The position numbers were made by a program, and so were the translations under genes. Below, piece after piece: positions 44,663-51,841 of a stretch of DNA of 64,000 bases. The stretch comes from Streptomyces vinaceus (GTDB lineage Bacteria; Actinomycetota; Actinomycetes; Streptomycetales; Streptomycetaceae). The notes under the pieces were generated by a model. That model saw nothing but the letters and a program-made list of their open reading frames with translations. It was not told where the DNA came from and searched no databases. The stretch is taken from positions 3,824,001 to 3,888,000 of the forward strand of contig NZ_CP023692.1 in the NCBI RefSeq assembly GCF_008704935.1, given 5' to 3'. Numbering within the stretch: the first letter of the stretch is position 1; each line of letters opens with the position of its first letter.

Positions 44663-45568
44663 GTGTTCGATTCGCGGCACATACGCACGTTCCACGAAGT
44701 GGTCGCCTCCGGGTCGTACTCGGCGGCCGCCCGTGTCCTGGGGTACACCCAGCCCGCGATCACCCAGCAGATGAAGGCGCTCGAACGCGCCGTCGGCACC
44801 CCGCTCTTCACCCGGGTCGGCCGCAAGATGCAGCTCACCGAGGCCGGCGAGTCCATGGCGCGGCACGCCGAGTCCATCCTCGGGAGTCTCTCGGCCGCCG
44901 AGGCGCAGCTCAAGGCGTACGCGCGCCTGCGCACCGGGCGGGTCCGGCTCTGCGGCTTCCCGAGCGCCAACGTCACCCTGGTCCCCGAGGCCCTGAGCGA
45001 TCTGGCCAAGGACCATCCCGGCATCCAGGTTGAGCTGTTGGAGGGGGAGCCGCCGGAGTCGCTGCGCAGGCTGGAGCGCGGGGAGTGCGACATCACCCTG
45101 GCCTTCACCTATCCCGGGCTCCACGAGGAGATACCGGAGGAGGTGGCCGAGGTCAGGCTCCTGGAGGACCAGCTGACGGTGCTGCTCCCGACCGGGCACC
45201 CGCTGGCCCGGCGCAGGGCCGTGCACCTGGCCGACCTCGCGGAGGAACGGTGGATCGCCGGCTGTCCGCGCTGCCGGGCCAACCTGCTGCACGAGTGTGC
45301 CGAGCTGGGCTTCGTCCCCGACATCCGGTTCGCCACCGACGACAACCTGGTCGTGCAGAGCATGGTCGGACAAGGCCTCGGCGTGGCGATGATGCCCGCG
45401 CTCGTGCTGCCCTCCCTCTCCCTGAGCAAGGTGTGCGGGCGGCCGCTCCAGCCCGCCGCGCGTCGCCACATCGCCGCGTACGTCTACCGCGACCACCTGC
45501 GCATCCCGGCGACCGCCGTGGTCCTCGACGCGCTCAAGCAGGTGGCCTCCAACCGCGTGGGTTGCTGA
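44663..45568 (+). CDS. LysR-family transcriptional regulator
   Basis: A 301-aa LysR protein. The N-terminal winged HTH reads HEVVASGSYSAAARVLGYTQPAITQQMKALERAVGTPLF; a periplasmic-binding-like effector domain follows with Cys residues in AGCPRCRANLLHEC. No ribosome site; likely leaderless from TATGCT. It precedes cysteine dioxygenase and a YeiH exporter on the same strand, and a 10-bp motif shared by the two promoters supports control of that sulfur module. Confidence 0.92.
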   Translation: MFDSRHIRTFHEVVASGSYSAAARVLGYTQPAITQQMKALERAVGTPLFTRVGRKMQLTEAGESMARHAESILGSLSAAEAQLKAYARLRTGRVRLCGFPSANVTLVPEALSDLAKDHPGIQVELLEGEPPESLRRLERGECDITLAFTYPGLHEEIPEEVAEVRLLEDQLTVLLPTGHPLARRRAVHLADLAEERWIAGCPRCRANLLHECAELGFVPDIRFATDDNLVVQSMVGQGLGVAMMPALVLPSLSLSKVCGRPLQPAARRHIAAYVYRDHLRIPATAVVLDALKQVASNRVGC

Positions 45569-45593
45569 TCACCCGGCCGCTCCTCCCCTCAAT

Positions 45594-45603
45594 GCATAAG
45601 CGG
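45594..45603 (-). promoter_or_regulatory. Inverted copy of CCGCTTATGC before the dioxygenase gene
   Basis: GCATAAGCGG on the plus strand is the reverse complement of the 10-mer at the LysR promoter. It is a candidate LysR binding site. Confidence 0.4.
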
Positions 45604-45667
45604 TACTTGGGATTTCAGGTGAAAACTGTCGTTGGACGTGATGGATCGGCTGTCCGACGCTGCGTTC

Positions 45668-46222
45668 ATGACCACCACTACGCCGGCCCGTACGACCGCG
45701 AGGATGGCCGCCCTCGTCAGTGAGATCCGTACGGTCGTGGACCGGGGGCTGGCCCCGGACCTGACCGCCTACCTCGTCGGCGAGCGCGTCGCCCCCCACC
45801 TGGGCACGCCGGACCTGCTCACGCCCGAGCAGCGCGTGGGGGACCCCGACCGGTACCGGCAGCACGTCCTGCACGCCGAGCCGGACGGCAGCTTCTCGGT
45901 GGTCGCGCTGGTGTGGCTGCCCGGCCAGGAGACCGCCATCCACGACCACGTCTCCTGGTGCGTGGCCGGGGTGCACGAGGGCCAGGAGAGCGAGCTGCGC
46001 TATCGGCTCGCCCCCGCGACGGGAGACGGCTGCGCCCGGCTGGTGGCGACCGAGCACGTGGTGAACGGCGCCGGTGACGTCTGCGGCTTCGCCCCGCCCG
46101 GCGACATCCACAAGGTCTACAACTCCTGTCGCACCACCGCGATATCCCTGCACGTCTACGGAGCCGACGTCATCCGCCTGGGCAGCAGCGTCCGTCGCGT
46201 CTACACGCTCCCCACCGACTGA
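45668..46222 (+). CDS. Cysteine dioxygenase-family cupin
   Basis: A 184-aa cupin. The iron ligands are in IHDHVSWCVAGVHEGQE (His-x-His) and DIHKVYN (third His). Cysteine dioxygenase turns cysteine into cysteine sulfinate, the first step to sulfite/taurine. ATG 45668 was chosen; a TTG at 45632 is in frame. It overlaps the YeiH gene by one base (TGATG), so the two are coupled. With the exporter it could rid the cell of cysteine sulfur. Confidence 0.88.
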   Translation: MTTTTPARTTARMAALVSEIRTVVDRGLAPDLTAYLVGERVAPHLGTPDLLTPEQRVGDPDRYRQHVLHAEPDGSFSVVALVWLPGQETAIHDHVSWCVAGVHEGQESELRYRLAPATGDGCARLVATEHVVNGAGDVCGFAPPGDIHKVYNSCRTTAISLHVYGADVIRLGSSVRRVYTLPTD

Positions 46223-47280
46223 TGGCCCTGCTGAACCGGACGGTACGGGGGGCGGAGACCGAGAGCACCGGGCGTGTTTCACGTGAAACATCCTCGTCCT
46301 GGCCCGGGTTGGGGATGGCGGCCGCCGGAGTGCTGGTGGCCTGGGGTGTTCACCAGCTGGTGCCCGCGGTACCCATGCTGACCGCGTCGGTGGTACTCGG
46401 CATCGCGGTGGCCCATCTGCCGGGCGTACGGGACCTCGTACGGGGAGCGGGCCGCCCGGGCCTCTCGCTGGCCGGGCGGCGGCTGATGCGGATCGGCATC
46501 GTCCTGCTCGGCCTCGGCCTCGGACTGGACCAGGTGCTCCGGCTGGGCTGGGCCACGGTGGCGATGGTGGCCGCGGTGGTCGCCGCCACCTTCTTCGGCA
46601 CGCTCTGGCTGGGCCGGCGGCTCGGGCTGCCGGGAGACCAGCCGCTGTTGATCGCCACGGGCTACTCGATCTGCGGGGCGTCGGCCATCGGCGCCGTGAG
46701 CCAGGTGTCGGGCAGCGACGAGGAGGACGTGGCCGCCTCGGTGGCGCTGGTGACCCTCTGCGGAACCCTGGCGATCGCGGTACTCCCGCTCCTCCAGAGC
46801 CCGTTGGGGCTCTCGGACCCGGCCTTCGGCCGCTGGGTCGGCGCGAGCGTCCACGATGTCGGCCAGGTGGTGGCCACCGCGCAGACCGCCGGCCCGGGCG
46901 CGCTCGGCGAGGCCGTCCTGGTCAAGCTCATGCGGGTGGCCCTCCTGGCTCCGCTGGTGGCGGCGGTGGCCTTCTCCGTACGGGCGCGGAGGCAGGGCGT
47001 GCGGACGCCCTCGGGGCGCCGCCCGGCACCGGTCCCGCTGTTCGTGGCCGGATTCCTGGCCGCGGCCGCGCTGCGTGCCACCGGGGTGCTGCCGGAGGCG
47101 GCGCTGGACTGGGCGCACACCGCGCAGGAGCTCCTGCTGGCGGCGGCCCTGTTCGGGCTGGGCAGCGCGGTGGACCTCCCCCGGCTGGCCCGGACGGGCG
47201 GGCGGGCCGCGGTACTGGGGCTCGGGGCCTGGCTGGTGGTGGCGGGGGTCTCGTACGCGGGCGTGCTGCTGACGATGTGA
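46222..47280 (+). CDS. YeiH-family (UPF0324) putative sulfate/sulfite exporter
   Basis: A 352-aa membrane protein with about ten TM helices. Family marks are LLGLGLGLDQVLRLGW, ATGYSICGASAIGAVSQV and GASVHDVGQVVATAQ. Members near sulfur genes are thought to export sulfite or sulfate. ATG 46222 overlaps the dioxygenase stop. The N-terminal 25 residues include RVSRETSSS, encoded by a parS site, before the first helix. Confidence 0.9.
   Translation: MALLNRTVRGAETESTGRVSRETSSSWPGLGMAAAGVLVAWGVHQLVPAVPMLTASVVLGIAVAHLPGVRDLVRGAGRPGLSLAGRRLMRIGIVLLGLGLGLDQVLRLGWATVAMVAAVVAATFFGTLWLGRRLGLPGDQPLLIATGYSICGASAIGAVSQVSGSDEEDVAASVALVTLCGTLAIAVLPLLQSPLGLSDPAFGRWVGASVHDVGQVVATAQTAGPGALGEAVLVKLMRVALLAPLVAAVAFSVRARRQGVRTPSGRRPAPVPLFVAGFLAAAALRATGVLPEAALDWAHTAQELLLAAALFGLGSAVDLPRLARTGGRAAVLGLGAWLVVAGVSYAGVLLTM
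46275..46290. promoter_or_regulatory. parS site 5, inside the yeiH-like gene
   Basis: A perfect 16-bp TGTTTCACGTGAAACA, read as VSRET in the hydrophilic N-terminus of the exporter. Confidence 0.93.
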
Positions 47281-47459
47281 CGGCAGGGCACCGCCACGGA
47301 CAGGAGTTGGCCAATTCCTGGCCGGAACCGACCGAACGTTCCGACCGTCTCCTGACTTCTCGTGCCGTACGTGCGAACCTGCGGCCGATCCGCACCGACA
47401 GCTCTTCACCCCCACCCTGCCCGTTCCGACGGGACCGGGCACGGCAGAAGGAGTCCTGC

Positions 47460-48416
47460 GTGAATCGTCATCGCACGGCAGCATCGGTCCTCATGGCGGC
47501 GGGCGCCCTGATCGCGGGCGCGCTGACGGCGGCCGCCCCCTCGGCGGCGGCCGATTCCCCGGCCTCGTTCAGGCAGCAGCACACCCAGGGCTTCTGGACC
47601 GCCGAGCGGATGCGCGGCGCCACCCCGCTGGACGTGACGGCAGCGCCGGGGACCGGACGGGCGCCGGTCGCGGCGGCCGCAGCGCCCACGGCGATCGCCC
47701 CGACGGCGGCCTCCGCCGCGGCATCCCCGGCGTCGTTCCCACAGGCGGGCGGCGCGTGGACGGGCGGCGGAGCGGTGGTCAAGACCTCGGGCCGGGTCTT
47801 CTTCACCTTCGGCGACCGCACCGCGTCCTGCTCCGGTGACTCGATCACGAGCGCCAACGGCAGCACGGTCATCACCGCCGGCCACTGCGTGAAGTACCAG
47901 GGCACCTGGCACACCAACTGGATCTTCGTTCCCGGGTACGAGAACGGGAACGCGCCCTACGGCCAGTGGTCGGCCACCAAGACCTTCGCGACCGACCAGT
48001 GGGCCGCCAGCGAGGACATGAACATGGACGTCGGCCTCGCCGTCGTCGCCCCGCTGAACGGCCAGAAGCTCAGCCAGGTCGTCGGCGCCCAGGGGATCCT
48101 GTTCAACGGCGGCTACAACAAGAAGATGTACTCGTTCGGGTTCCCGGCGGCCGCGCCGTACGACGGCACGAAGTTGGTCTACTGCAGCGGGAACACCGGC
48201 AAGGACTTCCTGCTGACCAAGGACCACGGCCTGGGCTGCAACATGACCGGCGGCTCCAGCGGCGGCCCCTGGTTCCAGGACTTCAACGAGGCCACGGGCC
48301 TGGGCACCCAGGTCTCGGTGAACAGCTTCGGCTACACCTTCCTGCCGAACCGGATGTTCGGCCCGTACTTCGGCAACGAGGCGAAGGCCGCCTACGACAA
48401 GGCCCAGAATTCCTGA
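47460..48416 (+). CDS. Secreted trypsin-like serine protease
   Basis: A 318-aa secreted protease. A signal peptide (AASVLMAAGALIAGALTAAAPSAAA) ends near residue 31; a propeptide-like Ala/Pro region follows. The triad is His in VITAGHC, Asp in MNMDVGLAVV and Ser in TGGSSGGPW; Cys pairs flank His and Ser. GTG 47460 has AAGGAG 8 nt upstream. A near-palindrome at 47302-47321 lies 138 bp upstream and could be an operator. Confidence 0.93.
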   Translation: MNRHRTAASVLMAAGALIAGALTAAAPSAAADSPASFRQQHTQGFWTAERMRGATPLDVTAAPGTGRAPVAAAAAPTAIAPTAASAAASPASFPQAGGAWTGGGAVVKTSGRVFFTFGDRTASCSGDSITSANGSTVITAGHCVKYQGTWHTNWIFVPGYENGNAPYGQWSATKTFATDQWAASEDMNMDVGLAVVAPLNGQKLSQVVGAQGILFNGGYNKKMYSFGFPAAAPYDGTKLVYCSGNTGKDFLLTKDHGLGCNMTGGSSGGPWFQDFNEATGLGTQVSVNSFGYTFLPNRMFGPYFGNEAKAAYDKAQNS

Positions 48417-48427
48417 CCCGGCCGCCC

Positions 48428-48461
48428 CCCACCTGCCGGTACTCTGTACCGGCCAGGTGGG
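48428..48461. other. Hairpin overlapping the tRNA-Ser 5' end
   Basis: CCCACCTGCCGGTAC (48428-48442) pairs with the 16-nt 48446-48461 with a single bulged C. The second arm includes the first six bases of the tRNA. It may terminate the protease transcript or compete with the acceptor stem. Confidence 0.5.
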
Positions 48462-48540
48462 TTGCCCGAGCGGCCTAAGGGAACGGTCTTGAAAACCGTC
48501 GTGGCGCGAGTCACCGTGGGTTCAAATCCCACACCCACCG
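48456..48540 (+). tRNA. tRNA-Ser (anticodon UGA)
   Basis: An 85-nt class II tRNA. Acceptor GGTGGGT/ACCCACC, D-stem CCC/GGG, anticodon stem ACGGT/ACCGT with loop CTTGAAA (anticodon TGA), a long variable arm, and T-loop TTCAAAT with stem TGGG/CCCA. The discriminator is G and CCA is not encoded. Confidence 0.95.
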
Positions 48541-48567
48541 CTTGCAGATCAGAGAAGTAGCAGGTCA

Positions 48568-48602
48568 GAGGGCGGGTCCCCCGATTCGGAGGACCCGCCC
48601 TC
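48568..48602 (+). terminator. Terminator after tRNA-Ser
   Basis: GAGGGCGGGTCC (48568-48579) pairs perfectly with GGACCCGCCCTC (48591-48602), 27 bp downstream of the tRNA. Confidence 0.8.
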
Positions 48603-48714
48603 GCTGTTGCGTGACGGCGGCGGTGGCAGGTCGTTCACCGGTGCGGTATCGGCGGCGGGTGGCGGCGGCCGCCAGCGGATTGTGTGCGGCCCCGCCGTGA
48701 TTCGAAAGACACGG

Positions 48715-48720
48715 CCTAGG
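48715..48720. repeat. Left target-site duplication CCTAGG
   Basis: A 6-bp palindromic direct repeat flanking the IS. It supplies the TAG stop of the transposase gene on the minus strand. Confidence 0.8.
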
Positions 48721-49669
48721 TGTGCTGTCCGGATAGGTTGGTGACGCGGCTGGCTGGAGTGTGGCCGCTGATTCCGGTGTGGGGTCGGTGGTAGTTGTAC
48801 CAGTCCAGCCAGTCGGGAAACGCTGCCTGGCGTTCGGCGTCTGAGGTGTAGGGCCGGATGTAGGCCCATTCGTCGAGCAGGGTGCGGTGGAAGCGTTCGA
48901 CCTTGCCGTTGGTCTGGGGTCGCCAGGGCCTCGTCCATCGGGGGCTGATGGCCAGGTCGTGGCAGGTGTCGCGCCAGGTGTTCTTGGTATAGGCCCAGGC
49001 GTTGTCGGTCAGGACGCGTTCGATGGTGATGCCGTGGGCGGCGAACCAGGCGGTGGCGCGGGCGAGGAAGCCGGCGCAGGTCGCGGCGGTCTCGTCGGGC
49101 AGGTCTTCGGTGTAGGCCAGGCGGGAGTGGTCGTCCAGGGCGGTGTGCAGGTAGGCGTAGCCGGTGCCGGTGCGGTTGCGTCGCCCTTCGGCGCGGCCCT
49201 GGGTGCGGTGCCCGCCGCCGTCGGGGATGCGGCCGAGCTTCTTGACGTCGATGTGGACCAGTTCGCCGGGCCGGGAGCGTTCGTAGCGGCGGACGGGTTC
49301 GCCGGTGGCCCGGTCCAGGATGGTCAGGACGGGCAGACCGTGTCGCATGAGGATGCGGTGGGCGGTGGAGGCGGCGATGCCGCATCGGGCGGCCAGCCGC
49401 AGCGGGCCGATGCGGTGCTCTCGCCGTAGCCGCAGGACGTGTGCCTCCACCTGGGCGGGTGTCCGGCGCGGCTGACGGTGCGGACGGCTGGAGCGGTCCT
49501 GCATGCCCGCCTCGCCGTGCCGCCGGTAGCGGCTTGCCCAGCGTGCGGCGGTGGTGTGGCTGACCTGGAAGCGTTCCGCGGCCCGGCGCAGCGGCCAGCC
49601 GTCGTCCACGACACACCGGGCCAGACGGAGCCTGCCGGTCGGGGTCAGCGGGGCATTACGGTGGGACAC
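48716..49669 (-). CDS. IS481-family DDE transposase
   Basis: A 317-aa transposase. N-terminal helix-turn-helix (RRAAERFQVSHTTAARWASRYRRHG), then the DDE core with Asp in VHIDVKKLGR, Asp in VLTDNAWAYTKN and Glu in NGKVERFHRTLLDEWAY. GTG 49669 has AGGAGG 5 nt upstream. The stop TAG lies outside the element, in the left target duplicate. It appears intact and so may be active. Confidence 0.92.
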   Translation of the reverse strand: MSHRNAPLTPTGRLRLARCVVDDGWPLRRAAERFQVSHTTAARWASRYRRHGEAGMQDRSSRPHRQPRRTPAQVEAHVLRLRREHRIGPLRLAARCGIAASTAHRILMRHGLPVLTILDRATGEPVRRYERSRPGELVHIDVKKLGRIPDGGGHRTQGRAEGRRNRTGTGYAYLHTALDDHSRLAYTEDLPDETAATCAGFLARATAWFAAHGITIERVLTDNAWAYTKNTWRDTCHDLAISPRWTRPWRPQTNGKVERFHRTLLDEWAYIRPYTSDAERQAAFPDWLDWYNYHRPHTGISGHTPASRVTNLSGQHT

Positions 49670-49778
49670 GAGGGCCTCCTGCGGTCGGGCGTAGATGTCG
49701 CAATCCACACCGAACCCAGAAGGCCCTCACCTGTTCAAGCACCCAGCACGCGTGTCACCAACGTGCCGGGACAGCACA
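48721..49778. mobile_element. IS481-family insertion sequence (complete, 1058 bp)
   Basis: Terminal inverted repeats at 48721-48745 and 49754-49778 begin TGTGCTGTCC and share GTTGGTGAC after six divergent bases. The ends TGT...ACA fit the IS481 family. CCTAGG is directly duplicated at 48715-48720 and 49779-49784 as the target repeat. One intact transposase fills most of the element. It lies at the stop codon of the GNAT gene. Confidence 0.9.
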
Positions 49779-49784
49779 CCTAGG
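49779..49784. repeat. Right target-site duplication CCTAGG
   Basis: The second copy of the 6-bp target. It contains the TAG stop codon of the GNAT gene, so insertion left that gene intact. Confidence 0.8.
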
Positions 49785-50286
49785 CCAGTACGGCCCGCCA
49801 GTCGTTGCAGGTGTGCCACTGGCCCGGCGGGTACTCGAACTCGGATTCACCGAGCAGTACGAAGCCCGCTTTGCGGCAGACGGCGTTGGACGCCGCGTGG
49901 CCGAGCGACGGGAAGGCGTGCAGGTGGCGGCGCGCGCCGTGCACCGACGCGTGGACGATGACCGCGCGGGCCGCCTGCGCGGCAAGGCCGCGGCCCTGGA
50001 ATTCGGGGAGGATGCCCCAGCCGGTCTCGTAGACCTCCTCGTCCTTCCACACGCGCTCCCAGAAGGCGATCGTGCCCACGCTCCCGCTCCCGGCGACGAT
50101 CCGGAACACCCGTCCGGCCGCCGGCTCGCGGGCGCTCAGCGCCAGATACCGCTGATGGCGCTCCTGGAGCTTGGCCTCGGTCTCCGGTCCGCCGAGGTGT
50201 TCGGTCATGACGGGCTCGTTCTGGCGCAGCAGAAGCCAGAAGTCGTCTTCTGCCCAGGGCACGAGCTGGAGGGAAGAGGTGTCCAT
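49780..50286 (-). CDS. GNAT-family N-acetyltransferase
   Basis: A 168-aa acetyltransferase of the RimJ/RimL-like kind. The acetyl-CoA loop is in GILPEFQGRGLAAQAARAVI, followed by ASNAVCRKAGFVLLGE, where acetyltransferases keep the N/GF block. ATG 50286 was chosen. The IS inserted exactly at its stop codon, restoring TAG from the duplicated target. Substrate unknown. Confidence 0.88.
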   Translation of the reverse strand: MDTSSLQLVPWAEDDFWLLLRQNEPVMTEHLGGPETEAKLQERHQRYLALSAREPAAGRVFRIVAGSGSVGTIAFWERVWKDEEVYETGWGILPEFQGRGLAAQAARAVIVHASVHGARRHLHAFPSLGHAASNAVCRKAGFVLLGESEFEYPPGQWHTCNDWRAVLA

Positions 50287-50430
50287 GGTCTTCACGGTAG
50301 GCGTTGGCCCTTCCGAGTGGTGTTTGTCGGAAGATCGGCGCGGGTGGTGGGGGTGCTGCGGTTGCGCACACATCATGACGAATGTATGCAGATCCGCCCG
50401 TCGGAACATCGCGAAACGAAGGACCTCGTC

Positions 50431-50787
50431 ATGGCTCACCGCATCACCGTCACGTCGATCTGGACCGCACTCGTCGCCGTCGTCGTGGCGCTCCTCGCCT
50501 CCCTCGGATTCGGTGCCAAGGCCGCGCCGGCCGCCGCCTCCGGCACCTGCGCTCCTGTTCCTTCGCGCCGCGCGGCGGCCGCCGTACGCCGGCCGGCCCG
50601 GCCGATGGGCCGGCGGAGCTGGCGGGCGATGATGCGGGGCGGTTCCCTCCCGCCGACCATCAAGCAGCGCATCCGCGCCGAGGCGCACGGCAAGGCCCCG
50701 TCCGTCCGTCGCTCGACCACCGCCGCCGCGTCGATGGCCGTGGCCGGTTCCGGAGCCGGCCGCGACGAGCTCGACCTGGTCGCATAG
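50431..50787 (+). CDS. Small basic protein with N-terminal TM segment
   Basis: A 118-aa protein. Residues 8-33 are hydrophobic (TSIWTALVAVVVALLASLGFGAKAAP) and could be a signal or anchor; the remainder is Arg/Ala-rich (RRSWRAMMRGGSLPPTIKQRIRAEAHGK) and ends GRDELDLVA. ATG 50431 has GAAGGA upstream. No function recognised. It is divergent from the GNAT gene. Confidence 0.65.
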   Translation: MAHRITVTSIWTALVAVVVALLASLGFGAKAAPAAASGTCAPVPSRRAAAAVRRPARPMGRRSWRAMMRGGSLPPTIKQRIRAEAHGKAPSVRRSTTAAASMAVAGSGAGRDELDLVA

Positions 50788-51328
50788 CGCCCGTACGGCA
50801 TCGCGCCCGTACGGCATCACACGCTGCGCAGTGGTACGCGCAGTCGTCGGTCCAGAGAGGTAACGGCAGCAGCAAGCGCTGGAGCCCGGTCGGCAGGTAG
50901 CGGCCGCGGATCGCGCCGGTGATGTGCCCCCGGAGTGGGACACGGTGGGATGGCCCCGGCGGGCGCCGGGGGCGTGCAGGGGGCGTGAAGCCTGGCATTG
51001 CAGGGCCGCAGGCCCGGGAGACGGTGGGGTTCCCGGACGGAGCGGCCCTCTTCGGCATGTTCGGCGCACATGAGTTTGAGGAAACGTTTCATCCCTGCAT
51101 CGACGCTGGTTTCAGCGGAATTCCGCCGCGCTGACCTGGGGCGTTGGGGTGCGAATGAGGTTTATCCGGTGTTGCTCATGCTTGCGGGGGAATCGTGGGC
51201 TCCGGGCTGGTTCGCCGGGGATTCGGTGGGCAACTCTGGTCTCGCGACGTCGTCACCACGCAACCACCGAGGCGGTCGGCCAACTGCCTTGGAGCAACCC
51301 CCACTTCGCTTTTCTGGAGGATCCACAC
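50788..51328. other. 541-bp intergenic region
   Basis: No gene is supported. It begins with two head-to-tail copies of a 16-bp unit (50787-50802 and 50803-50818, GCGCCCGTACGGCATC). A GAAACGTTTC palindrome at 51081-51090 resembles a LacI-family operator core. The promoter of the small secreted protein must lie in the right half; a GGAGG ribosome site stands just before 51329. Confidence 0.5.
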
Positions 51329-51634
51329 ATGGCAAGCATCCGTACCGCCCGCGTCATCGCCGCCGTCGCCGCCCTCCCCCTCGCCGTCGCCCTCTTCGGC
51401 GGTGTGGCCACTGCCGACAACGGCTCTTTCGCGAACGACGGATCGAATGCGAGCGTCGCCAGCATCATCGGCAGTGGTGTCGGCGGGAACAACAGCGGCA
51501 ACTCGTCCACCTCGCAGCAGGTGGCCACCGGCTCCGGTGCGTCCAACCAGAACAACACCGCGCAGGTCAACGGCTCCGCCTTCTCGGCGATCCAGCAGGG
51601 CAACGTCGCGGTCAACTTCCACCCGTGGTGGTAG
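51329..51634 (+). CDS. Small secreted Asn/Ser/Gly-rich protein
   Basis: A 101-aa protein. A signal peptide ends ...GGVATA before residue 30; the mature part is polar and low in charge (GSNASVASIIGSGVGGNNSGNS...NQNNTAQVNGSAF) and ends SAIQQGNVAVNFHPWW. The spacing of Gln, Gly and Asn recalls curlin-type amyloid repeats, though no exact repeat is seen. TGGAGGA ribosome site. It is a candidate surface or matrix protein of unknown function. Confidence 0.78.
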   Translation: MASIRTARVIAAVAALPLAVALFGGVATADNGSFANDGSNASVASIIGSGVGGNNSGNSSTSQQVATGSGASNQNNTAQVNGSAFSAIQQGNVAVNFHPWW

Positions 51635-51772
51635 GCGCTCCCCGAGTCCTCTGAGTTTTGAGGGCGCCTGCGCCACCGGACCGGCTGGGGTCCGGTGGGG
51701 CAGGCGCCCTCGCGCGTTCACGCCTTCGCCCGTCCGGCAGCAGGGCCCAGTCCTTCCCGGACGGTCCCGACC

Positions 51773-51812
51773 TTGACATCCACAGGGAATCTGACGGACA
51801 GTCAGGTTCCCT
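51773..51812 (+). promoter_or_regulatory. Promoter with TetR-like operator of the igr-like operon
   Basis: A TTGACA -35 at 51773-51778 is followed by a 12-bp near-perfect inverted repeat (51784-51795 and 51801-51812; AGGGAATCTGAC with GTCAGGTTCCCT, one mismatch, spacer GGACA). It covers the expected -10 region, as a repressor operator would. Confidence 0.6.
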
Positions 51813-51841
51813 CGAAGATGTGATGCCGGGAGGCCAGCGCC

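Noticed and set aside
48603..48714. A stretch beside the IS whose minus-strand translation includes RVFRITAG, similar to RVFRIVAG in the GNAT protein
   Set aside because: Only eight residues match and the flanks do not align, so a GNAT relic cannot be supported.
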